From positions 1 through 36,599 of the forward strand of contig JAUSDQ010000158.1 in NCBI GenBank assembly GCA_030650525.1: a DNA stretch of 36,599 nucleotides, in the 5' to 3' direction. Numbering within the stretch: the stretch's first letter is position 1; every line of letters begins with the position of its first letter. The translations under genes were made by a program, and so were the position numbers. The notes beneath the pieces were generated by a model. That model was not told the DNA's origin. It saw nothing but the letters and a program-made list of their open reading frames with translations, and did no database searches. The DNA is from Sulfuricaulis sp. (GTDB taxonomy: Bacteria > Pseudomonadota > Gammaproteobacteria > Acidiferrobacterales > Sulfurifustaceae). Positions 32,774-36,599 of this stretch are shown here, in pieces.

Positions 32774-33012
32774 GGTTTTTTAGCGTCCGGATCAGGTAAC
32801 AATGGCGCGGATGCCACCCCCTGGCAGAACCCGCTTCGCTTCTCTATAGAGTATGGCGATAGACCCGGGGTTTGGTGGCCAGGGTGGACGAAAGCGCAAG
32901 CAGCCCCGACAAGCGGCAAGCCCGGATTTGCCGCCTGGCCGAAGCCAATCAGCGCATCGGACGCGAAAATAGGTGATAATGCACGCCTAATCCATGTTAT
33001 TTCAGTGTTTTT
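32774..33012. promoter_or_regulatory. Divergent kinase/ribBA control region with stem structures
   Basis: 239 bases without a gene. GGCCAG (32877-32882) can pair with CTGGCC (32935-32940), enclosing a perfect 7-bp hairpin (32913-32919 with 32928-32934). A 10-base palindrome CTCTATAGAG is at 32842-32851. GATAAT at 32975-32980 is a plausible -10 for ribBA without a good -35; it lies downstream of the stems, so they would be outside a transcript from it. The conserved core of the FMN riboswitch is absent. Open frames on both strands here look random. Confidence 0.35.
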
Positions 33013-34185
33013 ATGCCGATTAGCCCGGCCGTCGAGATTATTGAAGAGATTAAGCACGGCCGCATGGTTGTCCTGATGGACGACGAGGACCGCGAAAATG
33101 AAGGCGACTTGGTGATGGCCGCCATCCATGCGCGCCCCGAAGATATCAACTTCATGGCGCGTTATGGCCGCGGCTTGATCTGCCTCACGTTAACCCAGGA
33201 ATGCTGTCGCCGGCTGCAACTACCTCTTATGGTGAGCGATACGCATCATCGGCGCGCGACCAATTTCACCGTTTCCATCGAGGCGGCGGAAGGGGTGACC
33301 ACCGGCATCTCCGCCGCGGACCGCGCGCGCACCATTCAGGCGGCGGTCAGGAAAGACGCGAAACCCAGCGATCTGGTCCAGCCCGGACATGTGTTCCCGC
33401 TGATGGCACAACGGGGTGGCGTGCTCGCCCGCGCCGGACATACCGAGGCCGGCGTGGATCTCGCGCGTCTTGCCGGACTCGAGCCCGCGAGCGTGATCTG
33501 TGAGATCATGAATGAAGACGGCACCATGGCGCGCCTGCCGGAGCTCGAGGAGTTTGCCCATCAGCATGGGCTGAAAATCGGCACCATTGCCGATCTCATC
33601 CGCTACTGCACGGAACATGAATCCACCATCCAGCGGGTTGGCGAGTGCCTGATGCCGACGGAATGCGACGAGTTTCGGGTGGTCGCCTTCCACGACGATA
33701 TCGGCGACGCGGTCCATCTGGCGCTGGTCAAAGGCGATATTCGCCGCGACCGTCCGACGCTGGTGCGGGTACATGTGCAGGAAAGTCTGCTCGATCTTGT
33801 CACCACCGCGCATCGCGCCGGTTCCTGGACGCTGCACGAAGCGCTGGCGCACGTGGCCAAAGCGGGCGCGGGCATCGTAGTCATTCTGCAGCAGCAAGAA
33901 AAACCCGCCGATCTTGTGGAACGCATTCGGCATTTTCAGGGCCATGGCAAAGCATTAGAATCGAGCGGTGGCAAGCGCGGGCGCGAAGAAATGCGGACCT
34001 ATGGTTTAGGCAGCCAGATTCTCGCCGACCTGGGCATAGGTAAAATGCGTGTGCTGGGACATGCGATGAAGGCGCCGGGGCTCTCGGGTTTTGGGCTCGA
34101 GATCGTTGAATACGTTGAAAATGACCAGACGCCATCCGCACAGGATCGTCGCCAGTACAACCAGGAGAAAAAGGTATCCGGATGA
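33013..34185 (+). CDS. ribBA: 3,4-dihydroxy-2-butanone-4-phosphate synthase with RibA-like domain
   Basis: 390 residues. The N-terminal ~205 residues are RibB, which makes the four-carbon riboflavin precursor from ribulose-5-phosphate: [18 protein letters not shown] holds the metal and catalytic acidic residues, and [15 protein letters not shown] the substrate loop. The C-terminal half has the outline of GTP cyclohydrolase II but not its zinc cysteines: where HSE...C...RCDCG is expected there is [20 protein letters not shown]. It is therefore unlikely to open GTP, and a separate ribA should exist elsewhere. The [19 protein letters not shown] segment near the end is conserved in the family. 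The stop overlaps the ribH start (ATGA). Confidence 0.95.
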   Translation: MPISPAVEIIEEIKHGRMVVLMDDEDRENEGDLVMAAIHARPEDINFMARYGRGLICLTLTQECCRRLQLPLMVSDTHHRRATNFTVSIEAAEGVTTGISAADRARTIQAAVRKDAKPSDLVQPGHVFPLMAQRGGVLARAGHTEAGVDLARLAGLEPASVICEIMNEDGTMARLPELEEFAHQHGLKIGTIADLIRYCTEHESTIQRVGECLMPTECDEFRVVAFHDDIGDAVHLALVKGDIRRDRPTLVRVHVQESLLDLVTTAHRAGSWTLHEALAHVAKAGAGIVVILQQQEKPADLVERIRHFQGHGKALESSGGKRGREEMRTYGLGSQILADLGIGKMRVLGHAMKAPGLSGFGLEIVEYVENDQTPSAQDRRQYNQEKKVSG

Positions 34186-34658
34186 GCGACGTAAAGAACG
34201 TTGATGGGGATTTGATTGCGCGCAGCGCGCGTTTTGGTATTGCGCTAAGTCGTTTCAACAGTTTCATCGGTGAGCGCTTGCTCGAAGGCGCGATCGACGC
34301 GCTGGTGCGTCACGGCGCCGACGCTGCCAATATCGAGGTCGTGCGTGTGCCCGGTGCTTTTGAGATGCCACTGGCACTTAAAACGATGGCGGCGAGCAAA
34401 AAATACGATGCGCTCATTGCGCTGGGGGCGGTGATCCGCGGCGAAACGCCGCACTTCGAATACGTTGCCGGCGAATGCGCCAAGGGCGTGTCGCAGGTGA
34501 GCATGCAATTCGATCTGCCAGTGGCATTTGGCGTGTTAACGGTGGATACTATCGAGCAGGCCATTGAGCGCGCCGGCACCAAGGCCGGTAACAAAGGAGT
34601 GGATGCCGCGCTCACCGCCATCGAAATGGTTAATCTTTTAAAGAAGCTGCGTATTTGA
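34182..34658 (+). CDS. ribH: 6,7-dimethyl-8-ribityllumazine synthase
   Basis: 158 residues. It condenses the RibB product with the RibD product to lumazine, the substrate of RibE, and normally forms a 60-subunit or smaller shell. Family marks: [60 protein letters not shown] (His is the acid/base), [24 protein letters not shown]. It is coupled to ribBA by a four-base overlap, and nusB begins 12 bases after its stop. Confidence 0.98.
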   Translation: MSDVKNVDGDLIARSARFGIALSRFNSFIGERLLEGAIDALVRHGADAANIEVVRVPGAFEMPLALKTMAASKKYDALIALGAVIRGETPHFEYVAGECAKGVSQVSMQFDLPVAFGVLTVDTIEQAIERAGTKAGNKGVDAALTAIEMVNLLKKLRI

Positions 34659-34670
34659 GGGGAAATCGTT

Positions 34671-35108
34671 ATGAAGGGCAGTCGTCACAAGGCACGCCGC
34701 GCCGCCGTGCAAGCCCTGTATCAGTGGCAACTGACGCAGCAGCAGCCGTGCGATATTGAGGATCATTTTATCCTCGATCACGAAATGGCGGATACCGATA
34801 TCGAATATTTCCATCACCTGGTACGCGAAATTCCCCTGCACATCCATGAACTGGACGATCATATTGCCCCGTACCTCGACCGCAAACTGAACGATGTGGA
34901 TCCCGTTGAGCTTGCCTGCCTGCGCATTGGCACATACGAATTCGAATTCCAGACCGATATTCCCTATCGGGTGATCCTGAACGAGGCCGTGGAGCTGGCT
35001 AAGACCTTCGGCGCTGAACATGGTCATAAGTACGTTAACGCCATTCTCGATAAAATCGCCGCGGGACTGCGCGCGCGCGAAATTCAGATCGAACGCTCGA
35101 CGGCCTGA
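34671..35108 (+). CDS. nusB: Transcription antitermination factor NusB
   Basis: 145 residues, all-helical. With NusE it binds boxA of rRNA leaders and reduces premature termination. SRHKARRAAVQALYQWQLTQ at the N-terminus, then IAPYLDRKLNDVDPVELACLRIGTYEF, IPYRVILNEAVELAKTFGAEHGHKYVNAILDKIAA match the family throughout. GAGGGG precedes ATG 34671 by nine bases. The ribH-nusB-thiL order is standard in gammaproteobacteria. Confidence 0.98.
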   Translation: MKGSRHKARRAAVQALYQWQLTQQQPCDIEDHFILDHEMADTDIEYFHHLVREIPLHIHELDDHIAPYLDRKLNDVDPVELACLRIGTYEFEFQTDIPYRVILNEAVELAKTFGAEHGHKYVNAILDKIAAGLRAREIQIERSTA

Positions 35109-35110
35109 AT

Positions 35111-35139
35111 CCCGCCCTTCGACAAGCTCAGGGCCGGCA
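35111..35139. repeat. CCCTTCGACAAGCTCAGGGC repeat between nusB and thiL
   Basis: GCCCT (35114-35118) and AGGGC (35130-35134) bracket TCGACAAGCTC. This is a sequence I recall as a frequent dispersed repeat in proteobacterial genomes (memory, not checked). It fills almost the whole 31-base gap, and its AGGG is the only Shine-Dalgarno-like stretch before the thiL TTG. Confidence 0.7.
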
Positions 35140-36099
35140 TTGAACGAGTTCGAGCTGATTCGCACCTTCTTCGCGCGCCAACCGGTGTCGCGCGCCGATG
35201 TGAAAACCGGCATCGGCGACGACGCGGCGCTGTTGCGACCCCCCCACAATCAGTGCCTGACAGTGACCTCCGACCTGCTGGTGGCCGGCGTGCATTTTTT
35301 CCCGGATGTCGATCCAGTTTCCCTCGGCCACAAGGCGCTGGCCGTCAATCTCAGCGATCTCGCGGCCATGGGCGCGGAACCTGCGTGGTTTTTGCTGAAT
35401 CTGACATTGCCCAACGTCGATGCCGCCTGGCTGGAGAAATTTTGCCAAGGCATGTTCGATCTTGCGCGCGAATACAACGTGCAACTGGTGGGCGGCGATA
35501 CTTCGCGCGGGCCGTTGGCCATCGGCATCGAGGCGCATGGTTTTGTCCCGGAGGCCATGGCGTTGCGGCGTGCGGCGGCCAAAGCCGGCGACCGGATTTA
35601 TGTCACCGGTACGCTCGGCGATGCCGCGCTGGCGCTGCGCCACCGCCGGGAAGAAATTCGTTTACCGGAGCGTGATTTCGCAGCGGTGGCGGGACAGCTC
35701 GACCGGCCGACACCGCGAGTGCGCGAGGGTATGGCATTACGCGGAATCGCCCATGGCGCCATCGATATTTCCGACGGCCTGCTGGCCGATCTCGGGCATA
35801 TCCTGGAAATGAGCGGGGTCGGCGCACGCATCTTTCTCGATCGGATACCTGTCTCCGATGTTACCCGGCGGCATCTTGCAGAAACGGGCTGGGAAACAGT
35901 GTTGGCGGGTGGCGATGATTACGAGCTGTGTTTCACCGTGCCGGATAATAACGTTGCGGCATTGGAAAAGCTCAAGTTTGCCTGTGGTTTTCACCGCATC
36001 GGTGAAATCGAGGCGGTGCCCGGCCTGCGTGTCATGGATGAATCCGGAAAGCCTTATTACCCGAAGGCGACGGGCCATAATCATTTTGCTGAAAAATAA
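35140..36099 (+). CDS. thiL: Thiamine-monophosphate kinase
   Basis: 319 residues. It phosphorylates thiamine monophosphate to the active diphosphate. Marks: NEFELIRTFFARQ, TGIGDDAALL (metal-binding Asp pair), SDLLVAGVHFFPD, ALAVNLSDLAAMGAEPAWFLL, VQLVGGDTSRGPLAIGIEAHG, DISDGLLADLGHIL, VLAGGDDYELCFTV. Start taken as TTG 35140, giving MNEFELIRTFF in line with relatives; the frame is open from 35020 but that part overlaps nusB and has no similarity. The start therefore lies at the edge of a dispersed repeat. The TAA stop overlaps the first bases of an ACAGGATT element. Confidence 0.95.
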   Translation: MNEFELIRTFFARQPVSRADVKTGIGDDAALLRPPHNQCLTVTSDLLVAGVHFFPDVDPVSLGHKALAVNLSDLAAMGAEPAWFLLNLTLPNVDAAWLEKFCQGMFDLAREYNVQLVGGDTSRGPLAIGIEAHGFVPEAMALRRAAAKAGDRIYVTGTLGDAALALRHRREEIRLPERDFAAVAGQLDRPTPRVREGMALRGIAHGAIDISDGLLADLGHILEMSGVGARIFLDRIPVSDVTRRHLAETGWETVLAGGDDYELCFTVPDNNVAALEKLKFACGFHRIGEIEAVPGLRVMDESGKPYYPKATGHNHFAEK

Positions 36100-36220
36100 A
36101 TAGACAGGATTAACAGGATTTTTCAGGATTAACAGGATTAAAAGCTTTGAGATAGGTTCGAATGAAAGTTTTGCATTAATCCTGTAAATCCTGTTTTAAT
36201 CCTGTTAATCCTGTGAATTA
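36098..36220. repeat. ACAGGATT inverted-repeat element, copy D (thiL/purT)
   Basis: The left arm (36098-36143) starts AAATAGACAGGATT and holds four units spaced 9, 10 and 9; the right arm (36176-36220) holds four reverse-complement units, ending CTGTGAATTAG in place of CTGTCTATTT. The centre is 32 bases and includes GATAGGTTCG. The left edge overlaps the thiL stop by two bases. It separates thiL from purT, whose GGGGAG ribosome site lies just beyond. Confidence 0.9.
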
Positions 36221-36240
36221 GCCTTTCTGGGGGAGAAAAA

Positions 36241-36599
36241 ATGAAAATCGGCACGCCACTGAGCCCCAGCGCCACGCGCGTGATGCTGCTGGGGGCGGGC
36301 GAGCTGGGCAAGGAAGTCATCATTGCCCTGCAACGCCTGGGAGTTGAGGTCATCGCCGTGGATCGTTATCCCGATGCACCGGGCCACCAGGTCGCTCACC
36401 GCGCCTGCGTGATCAACATGGCCGATGGCGCCGCCCTGCGTGCCCTGGTCGAGAAAGAACGCCCGCACATTATTGTTCCCGAGATCGAGGCCATTGCTAC
36501 CGACATGCTGGCGCAAATCGAGCGTGACAAGCTGGCCGAAGTGATTCCCACCGCGCGCGCCGCGCAACTCACCATGAATCGTGAAGGCATCCGGCGGTT
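36241..36599 (+). CDS. purT: Formate-dependent phosphoribosylglycinamide formyltransferase (N-terminal part)
   Basis: The first 119 residues are visible before the window ends. PurT uses formate and ATP to formylate glycinamide ribonucleotide, the folate-free route for the third step of purine synthesis. The sequence follows E. coli PurT nearly block for block: [17 protein letters not shown] (nucleotide-binding loop), [66 protein letters not shown] precedes ATG 36241. An ACAGGATT element separates it from thiL, so it may have its own promoter; none is evident in the 20 bases between. Confidence 0.96.
   Translation, partial: MKIGTPLSPSATRVMLLGAGELGKEVIIALQRLGVEVIAVDRYPDAPGHQVAHRACVINMADGAALRALVEKERPHIIVPEIEAIATDMLAQIERDKLAEVIPTARAAQLTMNREGIRR

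Noticed and set aside
32774-33012. FMN riboswitch before ribBA
   Set aside because: None of the conserved junction sequences (such as GGGGCAGGGTGAAATTCCC-like) is present.
32614-33129. 171-codon minus-strand frame across the kinase/ribBA gap
   Set aside because: It overlaps both real genes antisense or out of frame, with no domain character.

Overview
The window is chromosomal DNA from a GC-rich proteobacterium, most likely a gammaproteobacterium of the sulfur- or iron-oxidising, environmental kind. That placement is an inference from gene orders and protein resemblance (queA-tgt-yajC-secD-secF; glyA-nrdR-ribD-ribE-ribBA-ribH-nusB-thiL; purT; a NarK-type transporter next to a PP2C/kinase fusion). 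No rRNA, tRNA, CRISPR array, phage or insertion sequence with a transposase is visible.

Layout. (1) 1-9589 is a glycogen/alpha-glucan module: a partial acyl-carrier/AMP-ligase gene and glgA on the minus strand; glgC, a GH57 glycosidase and malQ on the plus strand; glgP convergent on the minus strand. Together they make ADP-glucose, polymerise it, remodel it and phosphorolyse it; no GH13 branching enzyme is present here. (2) 9702-15325 is queA-tgt (queuosine tRNA modification) followed by yajC-secD-secF (SecYEG accessory complex). (3) 15450-23585 is a nitrate-uptake region: narK and a PP2C-kinase fusion behind one sigma-54 promoter, then nasT, nrtA, nrtB, nrtD and two unrecognised small genes behind a second. 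Between nasT and nrtA lies a textbook ANTAR-controlled attenuator: two hairpins with identical hexaloops, the second of which is mutually exclusive with an intrinsic terminator. (4) 23652-26997 (minus) is a GGDEF/EAL membrane protein followed by a PhnD-like periplasmic binding protein. (5) 27209-36099 is glyA, nrdR, ribD, ribE, ribBA, ribH, nusB and thiL, interrupted between ribE and ribBA by a minus-strand Ser/Thr kinase and a lipoprotein. (6) The window ends inside purT.

The most unusual content is between and inside genes. Four inverted-repeat elements built from ACAGGATT units sit directly at the 3' ends of malQ, tgt, secF and thiL; in tgt and secF the element appears to supply the stop codon. 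Two palindromic elements are inserted in frame inside essential-type coding sequences (queA, 16 codons; nrtD, about 21 codons). Further palindromic repeats lie between glgC and the GH57 gene, between yajC and secD, between nrtB and nrtD, after nrtD, and between nusB and thiL.

The nitrate region reads as a layered circuit: nitrogen status through sigma-54 and a probable NtrC site, then nitrate status through NasT acting on the leader RNA. A single ANTAR-like hexaloop hairpin in the narK leader, placed so that it competes with a helix covering the ribosome binding site, suggests the same protein may also act on narK. This last point is a hypothesis.
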